Part shown: positions 48,079-62,572 of the stretch, piece by piece
Numbering within the stretch: the first letter of the stretch is position 1
Layout: each line of letters opens with the position of its first letter
NCBI RefSeq assembly: GCF_000001735.4
Contig: NC_003076.8
Coordinates: forward strand, 7,006,001-7,070,000
Length of the DNA: 64,000 bases
Direction of reading: 5' to 3'
Source of the DNA: Arabidopsis thaliana
Taxonomy: Eukaryota; Streptophyta; Magnoliopsida; Brassicales; Brassicaceae
Translations under genes and position numbers: made by a program
The notes under the pieces: model-generated
Databases searched by the model: none
Seen by the model: only the letters and a program-made list of their open reading frames with translations
Told to the model about the DNA's origin: nothing

Positions 48079-49162
48079 CTGCAGAGAGAAAATAAGAATA
48101 AGATTGATGAATATAAGATGAAGTCTTGTGTTTTCCATATTCACATTATATATAAAGAAAAACTATGGGTTAGATATTATAACAAAGGTCAAGATATTAT
48201 AACTAAAAGTCAAGAAATTTATTGAAAACATGACTTTTCTTTTACGCTTTTAGCCTTCAAGCTTCCAAGGTTTTACGAAACAAGCCTAGAGCAGTAGAGC
48301 TAAGAGCTAGAGGTTGTTATTATATTCACGTACTTGACCTCTACATGTACACATGGCGAAACCAAAATTCGTTTTTGACTAATATATTTTCTAGCCGACA
48401 TAGGACATTGTTTTACAAAATGAAATTGATGTTTAAAGAACAATCTTATCCATCAAATTCATTAGTTTTTTGGTTAAACGTTTCCTATCCACCATCCATT
48501 TTAAAGGAATGGTGTTTAGGAATCCATACAAGTTACAAAACATCTTCGTCAAATTTAATTCCAAGTGTGTGACATATAAAAAAGTTGGATGCAGACATGT
48601 AAAATAAAGACAAGAATAAGAATCCTGGTACACGTCATACAGTACATTAAAAGAAATTATGATTGTAAAGGGAAAACTAAACATATATTTTGAGTTTCTT
48701 GAACAGTCAAAAGTCTCTATAGTGGATTCCTTATTTGGAGTTTTATTATCGGGAGAAAATGGTTCATAATGCAAAAGAATTTTTCCGAAAATGTTTACTA
48801 AATTAAAGAAAATGTTGGACGTGACATTCTTTTGTTTTCTGCAACACAGCTGGAAAATTCTCTATGAGAAAATTCCTCTAAAAAAATTAAAAAGCGATAA
48901 AATAGAATACAAATCACGACTGATTCTTTAGAATATAAAAACGTTTTGGTGTTTTTTTACTAACCAGAGATTTTTCAGGCAAGAATTTTCTAAGAAAAAG
49001 AACAAGATGTTGTTTGATTCATCTTATTTTTCTGCTTTTTTGTCAGAAAAATAAACACAAAAACTTGTTTCGTTAACTATCATAAGAACGAAAAATGATT
49101 AAACTAAATGTATCAGAAAAACTTTAAACCAAACTTTAAAGATTAAAGAAGAAGAAATGAAC
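48079..49162 (-). other. SUS1: Likely leader intron of SUS1 (1084 bp)
   Basis: On the minus strand, CTCCAG|GTTCATTT gives a donor at 49162 and CTCTGCAG|TTTTCAAA an acceptor at 48079. They would join a short 5' exon to the exon carrying the ATG. The interval is T-rich on the coding strand, as plant introns are. Sucrose synthase genes commonly have such a leader intron. Confidence 0.65.
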
Positions 49163-49220
49163 CTGGAGTATAGAGAAGTGGTTTTGAGTGAGATGTGGAG
49201 GTTAATGTTCAATATGTTTC

Positions 49221-49230
49221 AGATTTATAG
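49221..49230 (-). promoter_or_regulatory. TATA box of SUS1
   Basis: CTATAAATCT on the minus strand, placed so that transcription would start near 49195, just ahead of the leader donor site at 49162. Confidence 0.55.
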
Positions 49231-51600
49231 AGAGACGAATTTTTAAAGCTTGATACAAATTTTGGTAAGCTGATATGAATCATTTACTTCCCTCTGTTTC
49301 CTTCTACGTTTTATTTCTTGGGCTCCAAACCCAGAAGACTAAATATAATGGATTTAAAAGTCCAAGGAAAAGGGTGTTTTAGGAAAATAGGAAAGTTCTG
49401 AATAGTGTACATTTTCCTTAAATGTTATAATAAAACAATCACTAAATGTTTTTTTCCTTTAAATAGAATAGATATATCGGATATGTCACTGATCTTTGGA
49501 TAATTGGATTAACAAGACATTTACATTTGATGATATGAAATAATATCTCTCTATCTTAATAATACTTGACAAACAAGAAAAATTAATTACACACAAATAT
49601 CATATTTAAAACCAAAGTAAAAAAAAATACAGCTTTTAAACATATAAATTATAAGTTTGACTCTATGGAAATTTTGTTTGATACAATTAAAATGAATCAT
49701 TGTAATAAAAGTTTGTTGAATAATTTTGACTAAATATGAAAATGATCTAAAGTATTAGTTTAAGGTTATATTTAATTTCCAATAAATGCAAAAAAAAAGT
49801 TTTATTAATTCTCAAATATTTTGCAATTCAAAATATTTAAATATTAATGTTAAATTAACTTTTCAACCCAAAAGTTTATTTATTTATATTATAAATTGTA
49901 AAAGTTATGTGTTGTTTTTTTTGTTTTGTTTTTGCTAATTTTTAATAAAAAACTTGTAACTGTTTGATGAATAAGCTGCAACTATATATCCCACGTTTTC
50001 CTTTTTGACCTTTTCAAGAAAATAATTAATTCCAGTTTTAACAAATCTTTTTTTCTTTTCCTTTCTTTAGTTCAATTAACTAGTCCTAACTTCTTGATTA
50101 ACCTTGACTTCTTTTTTTACTCATATTTTAGAAATTAACTAACATTTGGCCCCTGCTATGCAGAGACAACATTGTTTTAAATTATATTTGCTACAACTCT
50201 TAACTAAGATTTTTAAAATAAAACAGACAGCATAAATATACAACAAATTTATTATCATTAACTGAAGAATATACAAAGATTAAGAAAAAGATATAAAAAA
50301 GGTATAACTTTTCTACCCAATGAATCAATTGCGATAGACAGTAACTAACAAATCAAGAGTTTAGAAATATAAGAGAGTATAAGTACGAAAATTATGCTGG
50401 GTATATACATGTCCGCTTATTTCATCATTAGCTACAACCAATTGTAATGTGTTCTTCTTCTCATCATCAGTAATTCAGTTTACAAACATTCGTTGACACC
50501 CAAAGCTTGGAAGTCTAAAAACAATGTAAAATGTGCAAAAGTAAGTAACTACATGACGCAGACGCTGCCTTTGAAACAATATCAAAGATATTGTAGATAT
50601 AAAGAAGTAAAATAAGAGATGACTTTAAAATTGAAGTATTTGTATTAATACAAAAATCTTGCGTGAAAATACAATTGCGGTTTAATACAAAAAAGAAATT
50701 GCAGATATAAAGAAGTAAAATAAAAGATGAAAGAAGAATAGTAAAAAGTATGAGAATTAATTTACCATTAAAAAAACACTTGAGCTTTGATTAAGATATT
50801 AAACTCACCCTTGTTTTAAGGCAATTGTTCAGATGAGAAGCCAAAATTTGTCGTTGTTCCTTGAGTGTTTGTGAGACGGGAGAATCATAGGCGTTGATTG
50901 TATTAAAGAATAATTTTATGGAAAAAAGGAGATGTATGAGAGAAACCGAATTCAGTCAAATAAAGCAGAAACAAAGCAAAAAAAAAAAAAAAAACCCCAT
51001 AAAAATCTAGAAGAAGGATATATGATTTTCGGATCTATGGAGAATTCTATATATATAAAACAAAATTACAAACAGAAATAGAAGATGGTAAATTGGTTCA
51101 TTGAGATGAACAAAGTACCTGATTTCTGAGTAATCGATTAATGATGTTGAGAAACCCATCTTTGAGATTTTACACAGTAGTCATGGAGTTTTTGGAAGAG
51201 AGAAAGTGGAGATGTGGAGATCGTGGGGATGAAAGAGAAAATCGTTTGAGAAAGAAACAAAGTTAAATAAAAACGACACATAAAAATCCTTCGTGAAAAT
51301 GAAAGAATAAAAAAATAGTATTAAGCTGATGTGTCAATCACTGAATGCATCAGTTATTGGAAAAGTGACTGCTGATTTAGTATATTTAGATATCTCTATC
51401 TACATAACCTTTGATAAATGAAAAATGTATTTTTTTAAATGATGGGAAACTGATCACCCGAAAATACTACGATTGAATGTTTTACAAATAGTCATAAAAT
51501 ATTGGGAAATTTGCAAATCTAACACACAAAAAAATTATAATTAATAAAGTAGTATCAAAACAAAAAAGAGATGATATTCTTTATATTTTGTGTATTAATC

Positions 51601-51765
51601 ACAATTTTGCCCCCTTCCTCTTTCTTTCTCTTTCTTTCTCTTTCCCTCTCTCTCTCTTTCTCTCTCTCCCTCCCTTCCTCTCTCTTTCTCTCTTTCTCTC
51701 TTCCTCCCTCCCCCTCTCTCTCTTTCTCTCTCTCCCTTTCTCTCTCTCTAAATCTCTCTCTCTTA
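51601..51765. repeat. CT/CTTT pyrimidine microsatellite
   Basis: About 165 bases made almost only of C and T, mainly CT with TTTC and CCCT variants. The overlapping ORFs translate to Leu/Ser/Phe runs and are not genes. Confidence 0.9.
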
Positions 51766-53467
51766 ATGTCTCTTACTTCTATTTTCTATATGTACTTTCT
51801 ATTCTATTCTAACAAAAAAAAATATTACACATAATAAAATTCATAATACAATTATCATATATATTATTACACCATTACCTCTACTACCAAGTCACCATTA
51901 TCCTTATCAGTGGCTCACTGCTATAACCGTATTGTCGTCACTACAATCGTATTGCCGTCACTACAACAGTTAACTTGCTTGTTTGGGTTTCCAATATTGT
52001 ATCTCTTATGGTATAGTTTTTTAATGGGGATCATATCGCTTTAACTCGGTAATTTAAATCGTCTATGTTTTATCTTTTACGATTATCGTAGCTAATATTG
52101 CAACCTAAACTACTATCCCACCACCACTACCACCACTATTACTTTATTTAATTTAAACTTTTTTGTTTTATACTAAAATTAAAACTGAATTACGAATGAT
52201 TTATGAAAATAGTATAGTACAACATTCTATTTCTATACATCATAAATAATACAATATAATTTACTTACAAACATTTTTTACTATTTTATAAATACAAATC
52301 CGATTTTAAAAATTCAAACTATGTTGTATGTAGAAAAAAACAGAAATTTTTATCTAATAAATTTCATAATTAGAATCTATTTTTTATAAAAGATATATAA
52401 CAAAAACATACAAAAAATAGGTGAAAACTAAATGAAGTGTTACTAAATCATCTCTCATCAACTATTCCACACCAAGATTGTCTTTTCTCAACTCTTATAT
52501 GCTATTTTCTTAATTTATATGTATATAATGCTATATTCTTAATTAAGTTATCAAATATAACTAGTTTTACAATTGACCCTAAAATATTTTTCTTAAAAAA
52601 ACAAAAAAAAAAAACTCTATAGGTAAATGACTTTTAACATCGTTCGTCGTCACTTTGCTTATTAGTTCACAATTCTAACGTAATATAATAATCCCTTAAG
52701 TAATTTTTCATTACACCATCATAGTGTGGCATGAAATAGTGCAATAAAAATAAGATCAAACGGTTTCTAAAAGAAAAGAAAAACGTTAATGGTTTGTCAT
52801 CCGGTTTTATTGGACGTTCCCGAAGGGACTAATGGTTTTGTCATCCATTTGCTAAAAGGTTATTATCCATTGGTTACATATAAATGATTTGTTGTGATGG
52901 AAGCATTTTTCTAAAAAGAAATTGTAAATGGTCGTCATATAGATAAAATTTAATTGCCCATATATCGACCACCACGTGTTGGGCTACAAGAAGAGTTTCA
53001 TGTGGAATGACGATATTTGTGAATCTAGGAGCTACACCAACAAAACCGGAGGACTTAGATAAAGGCAAAATAGCAATTGTGACGTGGCTTTCCACCGACT
53101 TTGAAATAGTATCAAATTTGTGTAATAATTTGTATTAGGATAAGGATTATCCAATTACAGTTGATTAATTTAATTCAAATGTCGTACATAAAAAGTAATA
53201 TTTGGTCTCCACTAACACAGTCCACTGTTATTTCCTGTGGGGTGGTTTTCACTTTTGAGGTAAGTGAAAGCGGTATTAGTTGTGTTACTGTGAATAGATG
53301 GTTGCTGGAAAAACCAAAAAAAATAAATTAAATTGTTTCGCAGAGAATTTAGAAGAATGAGGAATGGGGTAGATAGATAATTCATTTATATACATAAAAA
53401 AATAAACAAAATTTGAAGCTGAGTAGAACAATCCTTGTAAACAATTATGCTTGCTATTAAATTATGA

Positions 53468-53610
53468 TTACATCCCCGGCTATTTAGCCTTGATACCAAT
53501 TAGCAATAGAGTTTCCACTTTCCACTCAACCTGATAATAAGGCACGATCATCATGTTTTGAGGAATTAATGTAAAAGAAACTTACATCCCTGGCTATTTT
53601 GCCTTGATAC
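53468..53610. repeat. Direct duplication, 29-bp copies 114 bp apart
   Basis: TTACATCCCCGGCTATTTAG (53468 on) and TTACATCCCTGGCTATTTTG (53582 on) are both followed by CCTTGATAC. They differ at two positions over 29 bases. The sequence is not recognised. Confidence 0.75.
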
Positions 53611-55637
53611 ATAAACATTAGTAATTTTTCAAGTGAATATTTACGATTCAACTAATCTTTACTTTGTTGAACAACAACATTCTTAACTAACAAAAAAAAA
53701 CTTTAGGTTGTTTGCACTGTTGAAAATTGTAAGGTGTCTAAGCAGCTGATTTTGCAACACTGGTTTTTTGGTAATGAGCTCTCATGATAACCTCTCCATT
53801 CTCGATCTTACCGAGGAGAAGAGTTGGTTCAATTGCAAGATATAGTTGCGTATAAGTTGCCAATAACCAACTAGTTTTCCAGTTATTCATCAGGTTCAGT
53901 CTCAACTTTTTTTTGTTTAATAACTTTTTTTTGTTTGGCTTTTCATGCATTTTAATAGAATATACATTTAAAAAAGAAGTAAATATTATACTAAATAACC
54001 TAAAGAAGTTCCAAAAGGAAGAAAAGTAAAACATGCAATAAATTTTTATGCGCAGACGATAAAGTTTTATAATTTTTTTGTGATTTAATTAGTTCATTCA
54101 TGTCTCTACAAGCTAATTAGTGTTTTTATGTTACACTGTTTTTTTGTTAAATATTACAAATCTTTGTTTGAAACTAAAAAGTAGAAACTCTTGGCATGTC
54201 ACCATTTCTTATATCACCAATCAAATCCATTATATTCATAAATTTCCTAATTCAAATTTATAATGATGGTATGAAAGTAATTAGAAAAAAATAGCATAAA
54301 ATGTGACTTACAAAAAAAATGCATTTTTCAAAAGTATGAAATTCCTTTTTTGTTTTTTTAGGTAGTTGTCAAACATTACATGATTTCCATTAGGTTTGCC
54401 TAATTTCTGGAATTGAAGTTACATCTTCTTCTATAATTGATACAGGTTCAAGAAACAAAGAAATAGTAAAAAGTTTTTTTGCTATATTCAATCATCCATC
54501 ATTTTCTTTAACAAACCACAATATCGGTCACGTTGCTTTTCTTTAAAAAAAAATGGAGGGTTTGTATTTTTCTGTTCTTCAAATGAAAGACGCAAATATA
54601 TGCCATTGTATGATAACCATCTAGGAAATTTTATAATTTCGTCAGAGACAAATCCTAGTGTCTGATTTTTTGCGTGTTTATTTTTTTCCCCTCATTCTAC
54701 GTGTGTAATTTTTTATGATATGTTTTTTTCTAGCATTTTAAAGAAGAATTGGGAAACTTCAGACTACATATAGCTTTTATATATGACTTAACATGGTAGG
54801 TCGGAAATTTTTCTCCTCGGATTAAGACTTGAAACAAAATAATAATACTCTCATTTCATCTATATTAAGAAAAGATTTAATATAATTTGAAATTAATATG
54901 GATAAAATTAGGAATTTGTCTTTCTAGGAACAATGAAAACAAATAATAATGTCATTCACATCAAACAGTTCTATATGCTATTCAAAAGAGAATCATTTGG
55001 TCGAGTTAGGCAATGCAAGGATGGTGTGGATCCCTGAAAGATGTCGAACGATTTGTAACTTGGCTCAAAACCAAAAGGACAAGCCCTGAAAGATCCTCTT
55101 TAACTATTTGAAGATTAGTTCTTAAACCAATGAAATCGCAGGCCAGTCAAAACCAACAGAAAATTAGCATTTAGAACTCTCCCCAGACCGCGAAACGCAA
55201 AAATGCAGTTGTGTTTTGAAGCGACTACAGGTTAGACGAATGGATTTTTTTTTTACGAATAGTAAAGACCTTACGAGATGGATTAACAAATGATACAGAT
55301 ATTTACAACAGACTTCAAACCCCCCAAAAAAAGACCCTAACAAAAGTCTCAGATTATCACAAGTTTAATTTCTTCTCTCCATAAAGATGAAATTTTCGTT
55401 TTCTCTGCAAGACTGCAAACTCAAACTTCTCAGCTTATTTAGTATTTGCTCCTCTTAATAGTTCTATCTCTTTTGACCGTTCGGTCGTCACCGTGAAGCC
55501 TCATATACATGGTACTGAGGATCTTTCCACCAGTCGCTTCTCCATGTTTGCACCGTTATACCCAAATGTTCAGAAGACTTTTAAGTTTGGTGAAAGCAAA
55601 GTATGTTCTTTGTTGGAAATGGAAAGTTGAGAGATCT

Positions 55638-58600
55638 TCAATGGCAGAGTGCTTCCCCGTATGCTACCCATTGTTTGAAGCTATCTGGGAAATCATCGCG
55701 AATCTTTGTGTGTACAGACAGTTCGGTTTCCACTGGTTCTTTTCCCTGCCAAAGGAAATAAATCCGGTTGAGTTTCAAGTGAAGAAACCAAATGACAGTA
55801 TACGCCTTTCAAAATAATCGAACAATCCGAGTGCTGTGAGATATATGAAATGATACAATACCGTATGAAATCACACTGCTGAGAGTACTTCACTAGATTA
55901 ACTAATACAGATTGGCCAGACTCCAGCCATTTCATATTAATTTAACGTTCTAAGACAAGGACTACATGCTTAGTAATAGAACAGGGTCAACAGAACCGTC
56001 TATTTGTGACAGGTTTAGCTTTTAGATATACTCTGCTCGTTAAATCCTAGTATAGCATCTGCTTACAATCTGAGCTCGTTCAACACTTAGTTCCCGTGTT
56101 TCCAGTTTTAGACAATGGTGGAAAATGGTTCATCCAGGTTTCAGAGAAGATATAATATGGATAAAAATGCAAGCTAGATGTCAGAAAGTATATCGCACAT
56201 GCTTATTTAAGTAACACCAACTCTCACTGTACAAAACTAGCTAGGGAGATATGCAAAGTCGAATTTGGAAGTCTGACCTTCCTGCTGCTTGATCCACTCT
56301 CTCTCATAGCTGGCGTCAATTGTTTTACTTCAGTGATGATATTCTCTGATGAAGACGTCTCTGCGGTTGAATATATTGTAAGCGCTGACGGCCTGCCAAA
56401 ATAATGCAATGAGACTTGCACAGTAAAATTGACCAAACCGTGATTAAAAAAATTGTTGATCATTCATGATGAATATTATTGTTATATTAGACATACGCAG
56501 ATGGATATTTGAAAATTTTGGTTTTAACATTTTCAGATGGAACATAATCAGATGGATTTTTAGATTGATGGACGATATAATGCTATAGATGTGAAATTTT
56601 AAGCTTCTATGTGACGACATCTGGTTGCTCTATTGACTGCTTAAAATCGTGAATTGATCTCTTTAGTGCACAGTAATTTTACCTGGACAAGTGATCGTTC
56701 TCACATAGATTTTCTGACGACGAAAGCCACTCAATATCAACGAAATTTGAGACACTAGACATATCTTCTTGCTCGGACAAGTAAATGGAGCTACTACCAT
56801 TATGTTGAACTTTTTGGACATCTCCAAAAAAATGTGTGCTAGGCATTGACGGAGTACACCTACAAAGATTTTATAGCTGAATATTAAGACCAACAACAAA
56901 GACGAGTATTATTATGTACTAGTACACACAAAATCTTAAGCTACATGAAGCATAAAGAGTAAAGACAACCACCTCATGAATAATATATGAGCTATAATCA
57001 TGGATAGAATTGACAAGCACAATAGAGCTTGACCCAGGAAAATTATAATGCATACACAGCATGGACACTCAAGCTAAATGTACCAGCAGTACATATTTTA
57101 TCTAGCTATAATGAAGAAAAATGTAAGAAAGATTTAAACAAACCTCGATAATGTTACATCACCGGCAGCTGGCATATCTGGTGATGATTCTGAAATTATA
57201 TGAGTACGAGTCACTTGGTGTGACGACACAAAACCTCTATGTGATATGCTTTCATTCTTTCTACTCATTGCAGACATCGGAGTGTGACTTTCATGGAGAA
57301 TATTCCCATCTGATAAGCACCTCTTTACAAGAAACCTGGAAACACAGTAATAAGAGCTATGATATAGATGCGAAACAAAATCAATATATTTTTGTTCACT
57401 TTTAGAGGAAGGCTAATAGAGTTGGAAACTTCATATACTAAAAAACAGAGCATTCTTAAGCTAGCAGAGAGTACAGATTTTGGTACAGTTCGATGCAGTT
57501 AACAAACCAATCCTAGTTTCCCATGACCCCATATGTCTATAACAAAAGCCCATACCTCCTTGTATCTAAATCCTATGTTAATTTCGTATGATTAGGGTCA
57601 CAACAGTTTTGTAGGATCTAAACTGGAAGTTATGGTGGAGAATAAAATTCCAGTGAATGGATAATGTCGAGATATGTAGAGCCTATATTTTTCAAATTCG
57701 TAAACTTAATGCATAGCAAATAGGTATAAGATATTAGAACTCATGTGACTCATAAATCATCAAAATATGTCTAAAGAAGAAAATGGAAACCTCAAAACCT
57801 TTCTACCTACATGACAGCAACTAATTATATAGGCATATTATTGTTGAATTTATGAAATCCAAGTTAGCAGTCACAGAACCTACTTTTCATCTTCCCCCAT
57901 GCTTATCTCTCCACTTCGTCCATTAGAGTGGGAATCTGAACGCAACTCCCAAACCGCCTGGCTCCCTTGTTCAGGCCGGAAAGTACCAAGAAATCTGCAT
58001 ATAGAAATTCACAAAGGCCCAAAGAATTTCTGTAAGACTCTAAGAGATCATCGCGTAACATGGATATATACGAGAGAGTGACATAGAGCAGCTTACATAT
58101 TAATGGCATCTTGTTTATCCGCATCCATATATGCGTTATTATAATAACGTTGCAGAGTCCTCAAGAACTCTTGTGACTGGGTTGCTGCTCTCCACTGGCC
58201 TCGCCTTTCACTAAAAACCTATTACACACCAAAAATTCTAGGAATCAACAAAGTGTATCCCAACAATAGTGAACATAATGGGAACTTGAGTCGGCTGCAG
58301 AAGATCAATACATCATAATTCAGTGCAGAACAATGAGACAGATTACAAAATGAATGTTAACTAAGTCTGATATCCTTTTTTTTTTTTTTTTTTTTTGTTT
58401 GTTGTCACCAAGTCTGATATCCTTCCAAGACAGTAAAATAACGAGGGCACAGTTGTGATTAAGATATAATATAGATCACATAACCCTTGTAATTCTTGGA
58501 CTTCAAAGACCAAGATCAGAAAATAGACCAGATTTTCTTACAGCAATATCATCACAAATGATGAATTCCAAAAATTCAAAAAGAAAAACATTTTAAAATT

Positions 58601-61600
58601 TGCCAATCATGTATATGCTGCTTCTAACATAAGAATCAGATCATAATAATAATGTCAGCTGAAAAGTGTCAGCTACAGAGAGGTTCAAATATAAGAGATG
58701 ATTGATCAGCATGCATGACGGATTCCTGTTGTTAGACCGAGCAACAAGGATGTACAAAGAACACTAGATTTTTCATGAGCTTAGATTTACTTTAAGGTAA
58801 GGCTTGTTATTTTAATTGTAAACAATAAAAAATGTTGACGAGAAAAGGGATACAAATCATCTCATGGAGCCAGTCATGAATCATTCCCAACCGAGACTAA
58901 ATGGAATCTATTTTGTGCATAATTAACAGTCCAGCGTTTAGTATCAACTAACTGTCTCTAGCAGAAGACTTAATATGAGACAGTTCCATATGAACATGAA
59001 CAAAATTAGTCTGCTGCCATGTCAAGACTTATAAAAACAAAGTAAGCATAATAATACCTTATTGTGGGCTGCAGATCCACCATATTGATAAGCTAGTGTG
59101 TCTCCCATTCTCTCGTATAACCCCATTAAAGTACTAGACAAAGGATCATCAAGTTCTATTGTTGGAGCATCTCTAATTCCTAAAGCATGAAGCTGTTGCC
59201 CTAGAGCAGCCCAACCATATGCATATTGGGCAACATTTGTACGATCAAGGCAATCTATGCAGTTGGTCCGCAGCACTCCACTCTGGAGCCTGCTAGGCTT
59301 GACATCATAATCACCATTTGCAACATTCTTACTTGGGCGGCAATTCTTCTCTAATGAGTCATAATCCCTACTATCATCATCAGAACTATTATGTGGAGAC
59401 GTGTCGGCACTGCAAATTTAAAGACATTAGTACTGTAAGTGTTTACTATATAGCTGCAGGAAAATATAACTTTTCTAATAGAAATATTTCGATAAAACCA
59501 TTTTCCACCAAGCAATAGTTGCATGCTATTACCCATTTTCAAAGAGTACAACAAATAATCAAATGGTTGGCGACGATTAACAAGTTATCCAATTTGCAGG
59601 AAGATAGCCAGGAAAGGACTTTTATTCTAGATGAATAATTGCGTGAACTACTTTGCATATAACTCGGAGAAGAATTTATATGATGAACGAGTAAGTTACA
59701 GGAAGTCGAAAAAAAGGCTTACTCAGACGAAGACAAGCTCATATAACCCTCAAGCTTCATTGCTGGTGTAAGTTGATAATAAAAGAAACCTGTTAGCATC
59801 AAAGCACAGGCAGCTACTTTTCCAAGAAGTGCCAATACATTTTCTGTTTTGCTGAAATAAAGACAAAGAAGAGAGAAAACTGGTTATTATCTAAAAATGT
59901 ATTGATAGATATTCATTATTTGAAGCAGCTGGAACGCAAATTAAAAGGATACCTGTGAAAATGTTTGTGCAAGTCCCAGTGGAGGAATCTAAGCCGATTT
60001 TCTTCCGGCAGATCTTTGTTTATAAAGTCAATTGCATTAGCAAACTCTGCCCGGAGAATCGACTCCCTGGGTTTCCTCTCGTTGGTCTATTGATTGTCAA
60101 AAGTAACAAGAAATATCAGTGAAAGCGTCGAGGTGTGAGAGCATCAAAAATATAGTACACACTCGTTTCATTGATAGTTTAACTAGAATAAGGTATTAAG
60201 GTGTAAGAAGATGCGTCACTTGCCAATACACAAGGTACCCAGGGAAGTGAGGACTAGGCGTGAAAGATGATAAGAACGTGAAACAAGCTAGATTAGGCAA
60301 CTCACCTTGATCAAGTTCAGAATAATGATGGGGACTCCATAACGCTCCACAAGATTTTCAAAGTGAACTCTAGTTGCCTCATAGTTCAGGTCCCTTTTTG
60401 ACACTGGGATTGAGATTGAGGTGTTTAAACACAAAGAAAAGAGAGAGAGAGGGAGGAAGAAAGATGACCAGGCAGTATTTTATTTAGTATAATAACACTT
60501 ACATACTATATCAGGCTTAACTTTCATCCGTGAGGTCTCCTGTGACCAGAATAGAGGGATTGAGCCACGATTCTGCACAACAGAACTTATTTGCATGGGA
60601 CGGTCTACTGGAACATCCTCAGACACTATCTGTTCTGTTTCCACATCATTAGCAACATTGCCACTTTCGTTTATTCCTCGTTTCAAGTACCTAAAATCAT
60701 AAGGAGTTTAAGAGAAAATAAGCATAATAACTACCCTTATGCCTCAAGTGAAGATATATAATTTAAATCTCATAATGTTAAAAAGACCCTCGAGATGGAA
60801 AAACTTCTTATTTGATTAACAGTGTGGACTTTATTTGCAATGATTTCATGCTACTGCTAAAAAGTAGAATACAGAGCGACTTATAATAGTCACGTTTACC
60901 ACAGAAATGGAAACTAGGGAGTGATGAAATCTGATACCTGGTTCCAGCATTATGGCGGGAACGCCTAGCAATAAGAGTGAGTTTGAAATTCCGTCCAGCT
61001 TCGGAAAGTATTGTCTACATGCACAGCAAAACAAGGTTCAGCATCCATGAATCTAAACAGTACTGTGCGATTATGAAGGTATATGAAAATAAAGATGCCA
61101 GAGTATTATAGCTGTATCTGAAGTAGCACGACCAAGTATATCAAAATTGATAGTCAACTATTAAAAATTTGCATATGAGACAAAAAGCTTCTTTCCAGAC
61201 CTTTTAGGCAAGACAGGACTGATGAAAAAAAAAAAAAAAAAAAAGGCAAGACAGGACTTGATTTAGGGAAGCAAAATAGTGATCCTAAAGAAAATGGTAC
61301 ACAAATAAAAAGACTACAAAAGAAAAACAATTGAAGTCGGGCAAACTTTCTTTCCTCTGGGTAGTAAGTGAGGTGCAGAAAAACATACAATTCTCACCTG
61401 CTTAAAAAACCCATACACCAATGCTACAGTCCACAGGGTATTCCGAAGGTGATGTCGAGTTCCCCGAGTCAAGAATTCGTTCCACACAAACATTTTCTTA
61501 TAGAGAGTACCTCCACTCTCATGGTCGCATATATTCTTCTGGAAACTTCGCATTATATTGTAAGAATAGCTGAAAAAGAAGTCTTTCGTAAGGTCCACCA

Positions 61601-62572
61601 TACACAGGAGTCTCTTGTACCTATTTATCAACAAGTGGGAAACATCAGATAGAGAAACGCAAGAGTTTAATGACTTCAGTACATATAATGGATGGAATGG
61701 TACAATGTTGCTAAAGCCGTGCACTCTCGCTTTTCACCAAACAGAAACGACCAAACAGAAACGAAAAACAGAACATTTCTTCAGCAATGGGATTGCAATA
61801 AATATATATAAATTAAAAAAGCATAATGTAGCCAAAGATATATCAAAATACCTGTTCTCGTCTCTTAAATTTGCAGTGTTGCAAAGCACGCTAGAATGTT
61901 GCAATGCAATCATATCACTCTTTGACACTTCGTAAACAATGTGACCACAAATTTCACCTATCTCTCTTCTTTCAGTTATAAGCAGCATGTAATATGGTCC
62001 CAAAAACTTAATGAACCCTGAGAGCAAATGCCAAAAAAAATAACAAATTGTGAGAACAAATCTGTAAAGTAAAACCATCTACTACTCTTCTGTAAACATA
62101 AACTTGAGAGAAAAACACATACCAATGATTCCATAACAAACAGTGACAAGTTTCAGTCCACCAGTCGCCTTGTTTCCTTCGTGTATCCGTTTAAGCAACT
62201 CGTAGCATTCTTTTTTGGTATACGCAGTCGAATCCTCTCTGAGATTAAGCTCAGATGCTTCGAGCCGGTCTATCTTAAGTATTCTATATACTCCACTACC
62301 GTTCCAACCAATCATATAGAAATTCTGAAATATATATCATCATGTTAGTTACAAATATCTATAGTGAAACAATAGTACAACACGAAAACAGATCTCATAG
62401 CTGATTCATGAGACAAGAAAAAGCAATCAAATGGCAGTGAAAATACTCAAAAGTGGAAGTTTTAAAATACCGCTTGAGTCTCGAAGAGCTTGAATTGTTG
62501 CATACAGCCTAAAAGAGCAGATGATCCAGAGGAGCCTGAGCCGCCATTCTCCACTGATGGCGATGAGGTCAT
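55638..62572 (-). CDS. SAC4: SAC-domain polyphosphoinositide phosphatase, 831 aa, 16 exons
   Basis: Exons: 62572-62471, 62324-62123, 62017-61852, 61620-61398, 61014-60938, 60690-60503, 60403-60306, 60086-59953, 59851-59723, 59409-59058, 58218-58097, 57994-57884, 57335-57144, 56859-56683, 56392-56278 and 55745-55638. They total 2496 nt, in frame. The SAC domain occupies about residues 100-560: [38 protein letters not shown], and the catalytic Cys-x5-Arg motif in [20 protein letters not shown] (exon 10). A Ser-rich tail of the plant SAC1-5 group follows, ending [12 protein letters not shown]. The group removes phosphate from PI(3,5)P2 at the tonoplast and so affects vacuole shape (family knowledge). 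The start at 62572 was chosen over an in-frame ATG at 62671 because [10 protein letters not shown] fits the family. Matches At5g20840. Confidence 0.95.

Larger units (their letters stand above)
49231..55637. other. 6.4-kb intergenic region between SUS1 and SAC4
   Basis: Very AT-rich, with no supported protein gene. It holds the SUS1 promoter, a pyrimidine microsatellite (51601-51765) and a 29-bp duplication (53468 and 53582). Small ORFs at 52874-53095 and 53738-54034 (-) show no family I recognise. The stretch 54980-55230 is less AT-rich than its surroundings but has no long ORF. The SAC4 3' UTR occupies the right end. Confidence 0.5.

Noticed and set aside
51571..51834. ORFs of 87 and 74 aa rich in Leu, Ser and Phe
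   Set aside because: Pure translation of a CT microsatellite.
52874..53095. 73-aa minus-strand ORF
   Set aside because: No recognisable domain, no promoter and no splice partners.
53738..54034. 98-aa minus-strand ORF
   Set aside because: The last 40 residues look protein-like, but no family was recognised and the first half is Phe/Lys-rich AT translation. Insufficient support.
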